A stretch of DNA of 19,832 nt from Lachnospiraceae bacterium UBA938 (GCA_002293475.1 DBDG01000008.1:1-19832); one strand, 5' to 3'; shown: positions 7,650 to 16,783, numbered from the stretch's first letter. The notes: generated from the sequence alone by a model not told the origin. A program made the numbers and translations.

Positions 7650-7723
7650 TTACCCCTTATACTTACACATGCTCCCCTTATGACTGTTGACGATCATTTT
7701 CATCGTTTATCATAGGGGGAGCA
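7650..7723. repeat. Long imperfect hairpin with tiny ORF upstream of amidase
   Basis: A 14-base arm TGCTCCCCTTATGA (7670-7683) pairs with TCATAGGGGGAGCA (7710-7723), 13 of 14 identical, with an inner ACGAT/ATCGT stem (7690-7694, 7702-7706). On the minus strand the 3' arm contains TAAGGGGAGC directly before a six-codon ORF (ATG at 7670, TAA ending at 7650) whose end lies eight bases before the TTG candidate start of the amidase. No T-tract follows on either strand, so this is not a standard terminator; it may be a leader structure or a small repeat. Confidence 0.6.
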
Positions 7724-7752
7724 CGGCTAATCTACTCGCTATGTGACATATA

Positions 7753-8373
7753 TTACATAATATTCAGTGCTGCCGGCACCATATCGTCCTCATCGGGGAT
7801 CGCCGCCATCGAGGCTTCATCCAGCAGTTCTGCTTCGGGAGGATTTAATTCCATGCGGTTGGTCCTTACAATGTCCAGATAATTGCCTAGGTTGCCGATA
7901 AAGCTGTCATAATGTGATGTCGTGGTATTTAACGTCTGGTTCAGCAAGGTTTCCAGATTGGCCAGAATCTCATCGGTATACTGCATGGCGGCGGTCCGGA
8001 CATTATTGGCTTCCATGGTTGCGGTATCCAGTATCTCCTGAGCCTGACTCGTTGCCAGCGTTACCACTTCATGCGCCTGGGCATAGGCCTGTTGCATGAT
8101 CTCATGCTCGCTGATCAGTTCATTGGTATGTACGGTGGCTTCATCGATCAAGGTCTTGGCTTTATTCCGCGCATCGTTCAGGATAGCCTCTTTATTGGTA
8201 ATGATCTTCTGGTACCTTTTTATCTCATCCGGGGTCTTCATCCGGAGCTCCCGGATCAGCTCATCTATTTCTTCTTTGTTGACTATTATTTTCGTATTGG
8301 ACAATGGCTGGTATTTACAGCCCTCTATATATTCCTCGATTTCATCAATCAACTGCTCGATTCTGCTGCTCAT
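7753..8373 (-). CDS. Coiled-coil protein, DivIVA/ATPase-subunit-like, unknown function
   Basis: A 206-residue soluble protein without signal or membrane segments. Residues about 48-150 form a long, alanine-, glutamate- and glutamine-rich helical stretch with heptad-like spacing (for example KAKTLIDEAT and QAQEILDTATMEANN), which resembles DivIVA C-terminal helices and V-type ATPase stalk subunits; such resemblance is common for coiled coils and does not prove function. The N terminus (SSRIEQLIDEIEEYIEG) is also helical and the tail is acidic. A strong GGGAGGG site precedes the ATG. It lies 20 bases after coaD on the same strand, so it is probably part of the rsmD-coaD transcript. A role in cell division or envelope organisation is possible, given the amidase downstream, but is only inference. 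Confidence 0.8.
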   Translation of the reverse strand: MSSRIEQLIDEIEEYIEGCKYQPLSNTKIIVNKEEIDELIRELRMKTPDEIKRYQKIITNKEAILNDARNKAKTLIDEATVHTNELISEHEIMQQAYAQAHEVVTLATSQAQEILDTATMEANNVRTAAMQYTDEILANLETLLNQTLNTTTSHYDSFIGNLGNYLDIVRTNRMELNPPEAELLDEASMAAIPDEDDMVPAALNIM

Positions 8374-8393
8374 GATCTTCCCTCCCGCATCAA

Positions 8394-8894
8394 TTATTTA
8401 TCGTCCTGCTGCCTCAAGCCATATTTTCTATATACCGCACCTGCCACCAATGGCGGAACACACATTGATATATCGCCGTCAAAGCTGGCAATCTGTCTGA
8501 CACTGGAGGAGCTGAGATAGGCGTATTCCAGACTGGTCGTTAAAAACACCGTGTCTATTTTTCCGTTCGATAAGATCCGGTTGGTCTGTGCCATCTGTAG
8601 TTCGTATTCAAAGTCCGTTATGGCACGCAAGCCACGGATGATAACGTGGACATCTTTCTTCTGGGCATAGTTGATCAACAGGCCGCTGAATGAATCTATC
8701 GTTACGTTAGGCATTTGCCGGGTCTCTTCTTTTAATATATTAACACGTTCTTCCACGGAAAACAATGGACTCTTTTCGTTATTGTTCAGCACACTTACGA
8801 TAATATGGTCAAACATGCCCGCCGCACGGGTGATGACATCCATATGGCCTAAAGTCAGCGGGTCAAAACTGCCCGGGTAGATCGCTTTTTTCAT
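8394..8894 (-). CDS. coaD: Phosphopantetheine adenylyltransferase
   Basis: Catalyses the penultimate step of coenzyme A synthesis: ATP plus 4'-phosphopantetheine give dephospho-CoA and pyrophosphate. The 166-residue length is typical. Seen: nucleotidyltransferase motif YPGSFDPLTLGHMD (6-19) with Thr14-x-Gly16-His17, the IIRGLRAITDFEYE stretch (85-98) and the C-terminal YLSSSSVR (126-133), which binds ATP phosphates. SD AAGGAGAAACTC precedes the ATG. rsmD lies 67 bases upstream on the same strand, the same rsmD-coaD pairing as in Bacillus (ylbH-ylbI). Confidence 0.97.
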   Translation of the reverse strand: MKKAIYPGSFDPLTLGHMDVITRAAGMFDHIIVSVLNNNEKSPLFSVEERVNILKEETRQMPNVTIDSFSGLLINYAQKKDVHVIIRGLRAITDFEYELQMAQTNRILSNGKIDTVFLTTSLEYAYLSSSSVRQIASFDGDISMCVPPLVAGAVYRKYGLRQQDDK

Positions 8895-8961
8895 GAGTTT
8901 CTCCTTGTATATGATTTGTCTTTATGAGCCGGCGGCCCTTAGCACTTATCTTTTGGATATC

Positions 8962-9540
8962 TTAATGTGGCGGTTCATTTACTCGTTTTATAAAAAGATG
9001 GCGGTTTGTTTTATACACTTTTTCTCTGACTACGATCAGTTCCGGCGGCAGGCAATCCGTCACGGCCGGAAACTGTCTGGCAGCTTCTAATACGATGAGG
9101 GTATCGCTGTTGACATAATCCATTTTAGAAAGCTGGCCCAGTATCTTTTCTTCATAGCCTTTTTGATAAGGCGGGTCGATGAATATCAGATCCACTTGGC
9201 TTTCTTGAATCATCGTCAGGGCAGCTGTTACATCTTGCCTTAAGACAGTAGCTTTGTCCGTTAAGGCGGTGAAGCGGAGGTTTTCCCGGATGCATTGATG
9301 CGCCGCCGTGTTATTCTCCACGAAATAGGCATGGGCGGCACCGCGGCTAAGGGCTTCGATGCCCAAGGCTCCGCTGCCGGCGAACAGGTCGATTACCACA
9401 CTGTCGGGTATCTGTGCCTGGATCATGTTAAATAAAGTTTCTTTTATCCGGTCAGTCGTAGGCCTAGTATCGGTTCCCACCGGTGTGACCAGCTTAAGGC
9501 TTCGGGCACTCCCCGCTATTACTCTCATGTTTGTTCCCAT
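8962..9540 (-). CDS. rsmD: 16S rRNA (guanine(966)-N(2))-methyltransferase RsmD
   Basis: SAM-dependent methylation of G966 (E. coli numbering) of 16S rRNA during small-subunit assembly. Using the ATG at 9540 the protein has 192 residues, the usual size. Motifs: N-terminal MRVIAGSARSLKL, then TRPTTDRIKETLFN, SAM-binding DLFAGSGALGIEA (about 51-63) and catalytic DPPY (122-125). The open frame runs 15 codons further upstream but there it overlaps the topoisomerase A gene; AGGGAAG sits just before the chosen ATG. The gap to the topoisomerase stop is 13 bases. A start four codons later at 9528 is also possible. Confidence 0.94.
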   Translation of the reverse strand: MGTNMRVIAGSARSLKLVTPVGTDTRPTTDRIKETLFNMIQAQIPDSVVIDLFAGSGALGIEALSRGAAHAYFVENNTAAHQCIRENLRFTALTDKATVLRQDVTAALTMIQESQVDLIFIDPPYQKGYEEKILGQLSKMDYVNSDTLIVLEAARQFPAVTDCLPPELIVVREKVYKTNRHLFIKRVNEPPH

Positions 9541-9553
9541 GTATCTTCCCTGT

Positions 9554-11791
9554 TTATTTGCGTACCTTAACTCCACGGGAATCACGCTTGCCCAGTTTTA
9601 AGCGGTTGAGTTCCATGGATTTTCCGTTATAATCAATTACCGTCTCTGCCGTGTTGCGGGTATAGTATACGGCATCAACCGTGTCGCCGGGATTCAGCCG
9701 CATACCCCTGACGCCGACCGCCCCTCTTTTCTTTTCGGGGATTTCTTCGACCGGAAAGCGCAGGAAAAATCCGGCGGCGGACTGGAGCACGATGTTGCGC
9801 TGCTCGTCGAGAATCGCCACATCGATGACCTCATCACCCTCCATCAGCTTCGTGGCCGCCACGGTACGTTTGGTGACGTCAAACTCACCGCCGTCCACCA
9901 CCTTCATCATGGACAGGCGGGTTACGAACAATAGGCGGTAAAGGTTCAGGCTGGTCTGGCTAGTCACGCAGACGATGGTTTCTTTTTCGGAGTTATAGTT
10001 GCTGACATTATCAATCGGGATGCCCTTATCACGGAATTTGCCGAAGGGCAGATCCAAGACCTTAATGGTATATAATTGGCCGGTGTTGGTAAAGATACCG
10101 ATACGGCCGGTGTTTTTACAGGTCAGGACGTATTTGTTTTCACTATCGGCAGCTTCCTTGTTCCTTTCATAGGTGGGCATGTCGATCGTCTTGGCATAGC
10201 CGAAGCGGTCCATCAGGAACATGATCTCCATTTCTTCGATTTTTTTCTCTTCATAGACGGCTTCCGCCCGGTTTTCGATGACCGTCCGCCGCGGACGGCC
10301 GAACTTTTTCTTGATTTCATCCAGTTCGTTGATCAGGACCTGGATCATGGCGTCTTTTCTGTCCAGGATATCTTCATAACGGTAGATATTGGCAATGGTT
10401 TCCTCATGTTCGTTGATCAGCGCCTCGATTTCCAGTCCGATCAGGCGGTAGAGACGCATTTCCAAGATGGCGTTGGCCTGCTTTTCGCTGAAGCTGAGCT
10501 GAGTCGCCATGATCTTGGATTCTTTGGAACGGAACTTGATGCCGTCGATCTTGCCCTCCACCAGACAGGCCTTGGCCATATTACGGTCTTTGGAGCCGCG
10601 CAGGATCTCAATAATCAGGTCAATGACATTGCAGGCCCGGATCAGGCCTTCTTGGATTTCCTTTTTTTCTAGTTCTTTTTCCAGCAGGGTGGTATATTTT
10701 CTTCTGGCGACTTCATACTGGAAGGCCACATTCTCCCGGATGACCGCCTTGATGCCCATGGTTTCGGGACGTCCCTTCGCAATCGCCAGCATATTGACGC
10801 CGAAGGTATCCTCCAGCCGCGTCCTCTTATAGAGGAGGTTGGTAAAGTTATCGATATCGGCATCTTTCCGCAGCTCGATCACGATACGGATGCCTTCCTT
10901 GGACGTCTGGTTGGAAATATCCACGATGTCCTGGGTTCTTTTGGTTTCATATAAGGACGCTACGTCGGACAGGAATTTGGCAATGTTGGCACCGATCATC
11001 GGATAAGGGATTTCCGTGACCACTAGGTTGGTCTTGCCGTTTTTGCCGCGCTCTATTTCCACTTTACCGCGGATTTTGATCTTGCCGGAACCGGTTTCAT
11101 AGATCTCGGCTAGATCGTCTTTATTGATTACGATGCCGCCGGTCGGAAAATCAGGCCCCTTAATGTAATTCATCAGCTCTTTGGTGCCGATGTTTTCATT
11201 AAGCATATAGGCCTTGGTGGCGTCGATGACTTCGGCCAGATTGTGGGGCGGTATGCTGGTTGCCATTCCTACGGCGATCCCCTCGGCGCCGTTGACCAGC
11301 AGGTTGGGGAAACGGGCCGGCAGGACAGCCGGTTCTTTTTCCGTCTCGTCGAAGTTAGGGACAAAGTCCACGACATTTTTATCTAGGTCCGCCAAGAGCG
11401 CCAGCTGGGTGACCTGTTCCAGCCTGGCCTCGGTATAACGCATGGCGGCGGCTCCGTCGCCCTCAATGTTGCCGAAATTACCGTGGCCGTCGATCAGCGG
11501 CAGCCCCTTTTTGAAGTCCTGCGTCATCACGACTAGGGAATCATATATTGAACTGTCGCCGTGGGGATGGTATTTACCCATGGTGTCGCCGACTATACGG
11601 GCGCTTTTGCGGTAAGGCCGGTCATAACGGATGCCCAGTTCATACATATCATAAAGGGTCCGCCGCTGCACCGGCTTGAGTCCGTCCCGGACATCCGGCA
11701 GCGCCCGGGCTATAATGACACTCATGGCGTAATCAATATATGATTTCTGCATTACGTCGGAATATTCTGTTTTGATGATCCTGTCATCCAT
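9554..11791 (-). CDS. Type IIA topoisomerase subunit A (ParC/GyrA-like)
   Basis: DNA breakage-reunion subunit of an ATP-driven type II topoisomerase. The 745-residue protein has the winged-helix and tower core to about 490, with PDVRDGLKPVQRR (32-44), HPHGDSSIYDS (75-85, quinolone region with Ser80 and Asp84 of the sensitive type) and the catalytic Tyr119 in AMRYTEARL, then a coiled coil and a C-terminal beta-pinwheel. The canonical GyrA box QRRGGKG is absent; the nearest stretch is KRGAVG near 688. That and the short length lean to a topoisomerase IV-like enzyme, although TNTGQLYTIKV and KGIPIDNV are gyrase-like blade sequences. SD GGAGAA precedes the ATG. Subunit B is encoded 58 bases upstream. 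Whether to call it gyrA or parC cannot be settled here. Confidence 0.93.
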   Translation of the reverse strand: MDDRIIKTEYSDVMQKSYIDYAMSVIIARALPDVRDGLKPVQRRTLYDMYELGIRYDRPYRKSARIVGDTMGKYHPHGDSSIYDSLVVMTQDFKKGLPLIDGHGNFGNIEGDGAAAMRYTEARLEQVTQLALLADLDKNVVDFVPNFDETEKEPAVLPARFPNLLVNGAEGIAVGMATSIPPHNLAEVIDATKAYMLNENIGTKELMNYIKGPDFPTGGIVINKDDLAEIYETGSGKIKIRGKVEIERGKNGKTNLVVTEIPYPMIGANIAKFLSDVASLYETKRTQDIVDISNQTSKEGIRIVIELRKDADIDNFTNLLYKRTRLEDTFGVNMLAIAKGRPETMGIKAVIRENVAFQYEVARRKYTTLLEKELEKKEIQEGLIRACNVIDLIIEILRGSKDRNMAKACLVEGKIDGIKFRSKESKIMATQLSFSEKQANAILEMRLYRLIGLEIEALINEHEETIANIYRYEDILDRKDAMIQVLINELDEIKKKFGRPRRTVIENRAEAVYEEKKIEEMEIMFLMDRFGYAKTIDMPTYERNKEAADSENKYVLTCKNTGRIGIFTNTGQLYTIKVLDLPFGKFRDKGIPIDNVSNYNSEKETIVCVTSQTSLNLYRLLFVTRLSMMKVVDGGEFDVTKRTVAATKLMEGDEVIDVAILDEQRNIVLQSAAGFFLRFPVEEIPEKKRGAVGVRGMRLNPGDTVDAVYYTRNTAETVIDYNGKSMELNRLKLGKRDSRGVKVRK

Positions 11792-11849
11792 ATATCAATT
11801 CTCCGCTTCCATATCGTATTCTGCCTGAAATATCGAATTATTCCTAAAT

Positions 11850-13775
11850 CTAAATATCCAGCTCCGCATCATCGGCATGGTGGTAAATAAAGGCTTTCCG
11901 CGGCGGGACTTCCGTCCCCATCAGCATCTCCGTCACTTCGGAGGCCATGCGGGCATCCTCGATCTCCACCAGCTTCAGCATCCTGGTCTCCGGATTTAAA
12001 GTCGTCTCCCATAGCTGGTCGGCATCCATTTCGCCAAGCCCCTTATATCTTTGCAGCGTAAAAGGGCCTTTATGCCTTTTGCGGTACTTGTCCAGGGCCT
12101 TGTCGTCGTAGAGGTATTCTTCCGCGCCTTTCGACGGCATGGCTTTATATAACGGCGGCATGGCTATATACACATGGCCTTCAAAGATCAGCTGCGGCAT
12201 GAAACGGTAAAATAAGGTCAGCAGCAGCGTCGAGATATGGGCACCGTCCACGTCGGCATCGGCCATGATGATGATCTTGTGATAGCGCAGCCTGGTGATG
12301 TCGAAATCATTTCCATAGCCTTCTGAGAAACCGCAGCCGAAAGCATTGATCATGGTCTTGATTTCCGCATTGGCAAGGACTTTGTCGATGCTGGCCTTTT
12401 CCACATTCAGGATCTTGCCGCGGATCGGCAGGATTGCTTGGAAGTTACGGTTCCGGGCGGTTTTGGCACTGCCGCCGGCCGAGTCGCCTTCCACGATAAA
12501 AATCTCACACCGGGCGGCATCTTTGGATTCACAGTTGGCCAGCTTGCCATTGGAATCAAAAGAGAACTTTTGCTTGGTAAGCATGTTGGTCTTGGCTTTT
12601 TCCTCGGTTTTACGGATCTTGGCCGCCTTCTCGGCGCAGCCGATAATGTTCTTAAGGGTCTCCAGGTTACGATCAAAATACCGGCCGATCTCGTCGCCGG
12701 TGATCTTGCCGACCACTTTGGCGGCATCCTGGTTGTCCAGCTTGGTTTTCGTCTGGCCTTCAAAGCGGGGATCGGGATGTTTGAGGGAAATCACGGCCAT
12801 CATGCCGTTGCGGACATCCGCACCGGTGAAATTGGCGTCTTTATCTTTTAGAATATTCAGTTCACGCGCATAGCTGTTGACGATATTGGTAAAGGTGGCC
12901 TTGAAGCCGGTAAGATGGGTACCGCCTTCGGCGTTATAGATGTTGTTACAAAAGCCCAGGACATTTTCGTGAAACTCATTGACGTACTGAAAGGCCGCTT
13001 CCACGGTGATGCCTTCACTTTCGCCGCAGTAATAAATAATATCATGAACTGCTTCTTTAGACTTATTCATATCCTTGATAAACCCGACTATCCCTTCGGG
13101 CTCATGGAACTCAATGACTTCGAGCTCCTCCTTGCGCTTGTCCGCAAACACTATCGTCAGCTCCGGATTGAGATAAGCCGTCTCATGAAGACGGCTCTTG
13201 ACATCCTCTTCCCGGAAACGGGTCTTATCGAAGATCGTGTCGTCCGGCAAAAAGTTAATGGCCGTCCCGGTTTCCCGGCTCTTCCCGATCACCGGCAGCA
13301 GGCCGTCGGCCAGTTCAATGGTGGGGTTGCCCCTTTCATAGCGGTCCTCATAGATAAAACCGCCGTTCTTTACCTTGACGGTCAGATAGGCGGATAACGC
13401 ATTTACCACCGACGAACCCACCCCGTGGAGACCGCCGCTGGTCTTATAGGCACTGTTGTCAAATTTGCCGCCGGCGTGCAGGGTGGTGAAGACCAGCCGC
13501 TCGGCGCTGACGCCTTTTTCGTGCATTCCTACCGGAATCCCTCTGCCGTTATCTTCTATGGTGGCGGAGCCGTCCGCTTCCAGGGTCACACGGATCAGTG
13601 AGCAGTACCCGGCCAGATGCTCGTCCACGGCATTATCTACGATTTCATAGATCAGATGATTCAAACCTCTGGTAGAAACGCTGCCGATGTACATCCCCGG
13701 ACGTTTCCGTACCGCCTCAAGCCCTTCCAGCACGGTAATACTGGAAGCATCATAATTATGGACTGCTGAAGCCAT
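11850..13775 (-). CDS. Type IIA topoisomerase subunit B (GyrB/ParE-like)
   Basis: ATPase subunit partnering the A protein encoded downstream. The 641 residues show the GHKL ATP site: EIVDNAVDEH (44-53, general base Glu44), EDNGRGIPV (74-82) and GLHGVGSSVVNALS (115-128); then a transducer domain, and the TOPRIM metal site with EGDSAGGSAK (429-438) and DADVDG (506-511). IRGKILNVEKA (451-461) and KLANCESK (411-418) resemble GyrB more than ParE, where NTEKA is usual. The C terminus VPPRKAFIYHHA also fits the family. There is no Gram-negative-style insert. GAGGT lies before the ATG. The DegV-like gene ends 30 bases upstream. The GyrB or ParE assignment is left open. Confidence 0.94.
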   Translation of the reverse strand: MASAVHNYDASSITVLEGLEAVRKRPGMYIGSVSTRGLNHLIYEIVDNAVDEHLAGYCSLIRVTLEADGSATIEDNGRGIPVGMHEKGVSAERLVFTTLHAGGKFDNSAYKTSGGLHGVGSSVVNALSAYLTVKVKNGGFIYEDRYERGNPTIELADGLLPVIGKSRETGTAINFLPDDTIFDKTRFREEDVKSRLHETAYLNPELTIVFADKRKEELEVIEFHEPEGIVGFIKDMNKSKEAVHDIIYYCGESEGITVEAAFQYVNEFHENVLGFCNNIYNAEGGTHLTGFKATFTNIVNSYARELNILKDKDANFTGADVRNGMMAVISLKHPDPRFEGQTKTKLDNQDAAKVVGKITGDEIGRYFDRNLETLKNIIGCAEKAAKIRKTEEKAKTNMLTKQKFSFDSNGKLANCESKDAARCEIFIVEGDSAGGSAKTARNRNFQAILPIRGKILNVEKASIDKVLANAEIKTMINAFGCGFSEGYGNDFDITRLRYHKIIIMADADVDGAHISTLLLTLFYRFMPQLIFEGHVYIAMPPLYKAMPSKGAEEYLYDDKALDKYRKRHKGPFTLQRYKGLGEMDADQLWETTLNPETRMLKLVEIEDARMASEVTEMLMGTEVPPRKAFIYHHADDAELDI

Positions 13776-13805
13776 GCCTAAAACCTCTTTCCCGATTTGT
13801 AATGT

Positions 13806-14684
13806 TTATAATGTTTCCTTAATATCCATCTTCTTGCTGCAGGCAACCGCCAGCGCCCCGGGGCCGATATGGCAGGCGACGCTTAATGACAGCCGGTCGA
13901 TGTTGATGTCTATCCCGGGAAAGATGCCGGCCAGCTCGGTTCCCAGCTGCTCGGCTTCCGCCTTTCTTTCCGTGTGGGCAATATGAAGCCGCACCGTCTC
14001 GGCGCTGATGCCGCCGAAACGGTTCTGCATGTCGTTGGAAATGGCATTGATCATAATATTCTTGCCTTGCTTAACAGTACGTGCTTTGGCAAAAGCGTCC
14101 AGCTTATCGCCTTGGATCTGCAATACCGGCTTGATTTTCAGTACCGTGCCCAGCATCGCCGCCGTCGGCGTGATACGCCCGCCCTTTTTCAGATAGAACA
14201 GCGTATCCAGCATGATATAGATACTGCAGTTGTATTTGTCCGCCTCAAGGATATCCTTGATCTGAGCCGCATTTTTACCCGCCCCAATCAGCTGCCGGGC
14301 ATCCCTGACCGACTGTTCCTGTACTACGGAAATCCGCAGATTATCAACCACCTGAACCCGGCCGCCATATTCCTTGGCCAGCAACGACGCGTTCTCACAG
14401 GAACCGGAAAGCCCACTGCTCATGGGAATATGTACAATCTCATCATAAGCAGACAGGATGCCGTCCCATGTCTTTTTCACACTAGCCGGAGACGGCTGGC
14501 TTGTCACGACATCGGCGCCTGATTTCAGTTTGCTATAGAAATCTTCCTGCGAAAGGGATATATCTTCAAAAAAAGTCTCTTCATTTATCATAAACGGCAT
14601 CGGCAGCACAAATACGCCCATTTCTTCCCCTTGTTTCTGTGTTATTCCGCTGTTGCTGTCGGTTACAATCGCGATTTTGGCCAT
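13806..14684 (-). CDS. DegV-family fatty-acid-binding protein (FakB-like)
   Basis: DegV proteins bind a single fatty acid; FakB members present it to FakA kinase, giving acyl phosphate for phospholipid synthesis. The 292-residue protein (ATG at 14684; the longer frame needs a TTG) shows IVTDSNSGI (6-14), TSQPS (61-65), SSGLSGS (89-95), YLKKGGRI (164-171) and HIGPGALAV (272-280). Thr61, Ser93 and His272 match the residues that hold the carboxyl group in FakB structures, so this member should bind a fatty acid. FakA is encoded 2.6 kb upstream in the same direction with recG between. SD AAAGG precedes the start. The gene lies 41 bases after recG. Confidence 0.92.
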   Translation of the reverse strand: MAKIAIVTDSNSGITQKQGEEMGVFVLPMPFMINEETFFEDISLSQEDFYSKLKSGADVVTSQPSPASVKKTWDGILSAYDEIVHIPMSSGLSGSCENASLLAKEYGGRVQVVDNLRISVVQEQSVRDARQLIGAGKNAAQIKDILEADKYNCSIYIMLDTLFYLKKGGRITPTAAMLGTVLKIKPVLQIQGDKLDAFAKARTVKQGKNIMINAISNDMQNRFGGISAETVRLHIAHTERKAEAEQLGTELAGIFPGIDINIDRLSLSVACHIGPGALAVACSKKMDIKETL

Positions 14685-14725
14685 AATGATCTTACCTTTC
14701 CAATATTTCAATTAATATCTTACTG

Positions 14726-16783
14726 TCAGATGGTTCTAAAGTCAACAAAATTCCACAGACCCTCTTCAATATATTTTTCTAGCTGCTGGTTATCCGCCTG
14801 CTCCAGTAACGGGTCATCCCGGAGCAGCTGATCCGCTGCTTCGGCCGCTTCTTTCAGAATATCGGCATCTTGGTAAATATCGCCTATTTTAAAGGTCATG
14901 ATCCCGCTCTGCCGGATACCGAACAGATCGCCCGGCCCCCTCAGCCGCAGGTCTTCACCGGCAATAAAGAATCCGTCGTTGGACTGACCCAGTATCTCAA
15001 GCCGTTTCATGACATCCTCGCGTTCCGAACCGCTGACAAAAATACAGTAGGACTGATGTGCCCCCCGGCCGACCCGGCCCCTTAACTGATGTAACTGCGC
15101 CAGTCCGAAACGCTCGGCATTTTCCACCATCATCACGGTAGCATTAGGTACATTTATCCCCACCTCAATCACGGTAGTCGCCACAAGAACATCTATATTA
15201 TGTGCCGCAAACTCTTCCATAATACGATTTTTTTCCGCCGGCCGCATTTTTCCGTGCAAGGAAGCCAGCTGGATGTTTCCCGGCAGGCGGTTCCTTAATT
15301 TCTCGGTGTAATCGGCTACATTTTCCACGCCTTCCAGTTCTCCCTCTTCCACCATCGGGCAAATAACATAAGCCTGACGACCTTTCGAGACTTCCCCAAT
15401 AATAAATTTATATGCAGTCTCCCGGTAATGTGTGTCAACCACACAGTTTTTAATTGCCAGCCGGTTGGCCGGCAGTTCATCAATGACCGAAACATGCAGA
15501 TCGCCATACATTATAATCGCCAGTGTCCGGGGAATCGGCGTGGCGCTCATGACTAGGACATGAACCTTTTCCCCTTTTCCTGCCAGGCTTTCCCGCTGGC
15601 GGACGCCGAAACGGTGCTGTTCGTCGGTAATTACTAAAGCCAGGTTCTTGTATTCCACCTTTTCCTGAATCAAGGCATGTGTCCCCAGCACAAGGTTAGC
15701 ATGCCCGTCTTTTATCCGGGCATACGCTTCTTTTTTGGAAGCTGCACCCATGGAACCGGTCAAGAGGACCGGCTTAAGCGGCAGCCCGTATCTTTCACAC
15801 ATATCCTGTACCATACTAAAATGCTGCGCGGCCAAGACTTCCGTCGGTGCCATCATAGCTCCCTGATAGCCGTTGCCGACACACATCAACAAGGCAAGGA
15901 AGGCAATAATCGTCTTACCCGAACCCACATCGCCCTGAATCAACCGGTTCATCACGTATTGACCAGTCAAGTCACCCTTAACTTCCCTCCATGTCCGCCG
16001 CTGCGCCTCGGTCAGCCGGTACGGCAAGGCTTCCAAAAGCCGCTCCGTATCCGCCACTTCCAGCATAACCGCCGTGCTTTCCGCCGCCTCGACCTGCTCC
16101 TTCATCCGGCGCACAGCCACAATAAACAGTAAAAACTCATCAAAAACCAGCCTTCTTCTGGCCCGGTACACCGCTTCCGCCCGCCCGGGAAAATGAATAT
16201 CTTCCACCGCCCGTCGGTAATCCGCCAAATGATATCGCTGCCGCATCGCCTCCGGCAGCCGTTCTTCCGTCAGCGACGTAATATTCAGAAGCTGCTTCAC
16301 AGCTTTCATGACCATATTATTAGTAAGCCCGGCGGTAAGCGGGTACCTAGGCAAAAGACATCCCTCCAGCATATCATACTCCGCCGGCTTAAAAATCTTC
16401 GCCTGCTCCATAAACAACGCGCCGTCCCGCCCCTGCACCCGGCCCCGGAAAACATAGACGCCCCCGGTCTTAAACATCTTAACCAAATACGGCATATTAA
16501 AAAAGGTCAGCATCAAGCTACCGCTCTCATCGCAGACCCTTACATTTACGATAGTCAGATTCCTGACTTTTTTCTTTTGCACCGTCCCCGCCACAGTTCC
16601 GCCCACGCTGTTAATCTCCCCAACCTTAACCTCCGCAATCCGAACCGCCTTTCCAAAGGCATCATAATCCCTAGGATAATGTCGCAGCACATCCTGAGCA
16701 TAATATATACCTAATCTATGAAACAACCCCGCTGTTTTGTCACCAATCCCTTTAATCTCTCTAATATCCATATCACTACCCAT
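14726..16783 (-). CDS. recG: ATP-dependent DNA helicase RecG
   Basis: Superfamily 2 translocase that remodels stalled replication forks and Holliday junctions. The 685-residue length is typical. An N-terminal wedge/OB domain covers about 50-150; motif I GDVGSGKT (284-291), motif Ia APTEVLAAQH (312-321), motif II DEQH (387-390), motif III SATPIPRT (413-420), and in the second lobe the TTVIEVGINVPNAT and QLRGRVGRG stretches (motifs V and VI), followed by the C-terminal QSNDGFFIAGEDLRLRGPGD. The ATG at 16783 has GGGG upstream; an ATG four codons later is also possible. In Firmicutes recG commonly follows yloV in the same cluster, as here, but a 529-bp hairpin-rich gap separates the two. Confidence 0.97.
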   Translation of the reverse strand: MGSDMDIREIKGIGDKTAGLFHRLGIYYAQDVLRHYPRDYDAFGKAVRIAEVKVGEINSVGGTVAGTVQKKKVRNLTIVNVRVCDESGSLMLTFFNMPYLVKMFKTGGVYVFRGRVQGRDGALFMEQAKIFKPAEYDMLEGCLLPRYPLTAGLTNNMVMKAVKQLLNITSLTEERLPEAMRQRYHLADYRRAVEDIHFPGRAEAVYRARRRLVFDEFLLFIVAVRRMKEQVEAAESTAVMLEVADTERLLEALPYRLTEAQRRTWREVKGDLTGQYVMNRLIQGDVGSGKTIIAFLALLMCVGNGYQGAMMAPTEVLAAQHFSMVQDMCERYGLPLKPVLLTGSMGAASKKEAYARIKDGHANLVLGTHALIQEKVEYKNLALVITDEQHRFGVRQRESLAGKGEKVHVLVMSATPIPRTLAIIMYGDLHVSVIDELPANRLAIKNCVVDTHYRETAYKFIIGEVSKGRQAYVICPMVEEGELEGVENVADYTEKLRNRLPGNIQLASLHGKMRPAEKNRIMEEFAAHNIDVLVATTVIEVGINVPNATVMMVENAERFGLAQLHQLRGRVGRGAHQSYCIFVSGSEREDVMKRLEILGQSNDGFFIAGEDLRLRGPGDLFGIRQSGIMTFKIGDIYQDADILKEAAEAADQLLRDDPLLEQADNQQLEKYIEEGLWNFVDFRTI

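Noticed and set aside
7670..7723. Intrinsic terminator between the coiled-coil gene and the amidase gene
   Set aside because: The stem is strong but no T-tract follows on either strand.
10076..10672. 198-codon plus-strand open frame
   Set aside because: Lies wholly antisense to the topoisomerase A gene; composition is a shadow of its codons and no ribosome site precedes it.
12346..12873. 175-codon plus-strand open frame, with others near 12438 and 12915
   Set aside because: Antisense to the conserved topoisomerase B coding sequence, where every motif of the family is intact.
16193..16714. 173-codon plus-strand open frame
   Set aside because: Antisense shadow of recG with no recognisable protein features.
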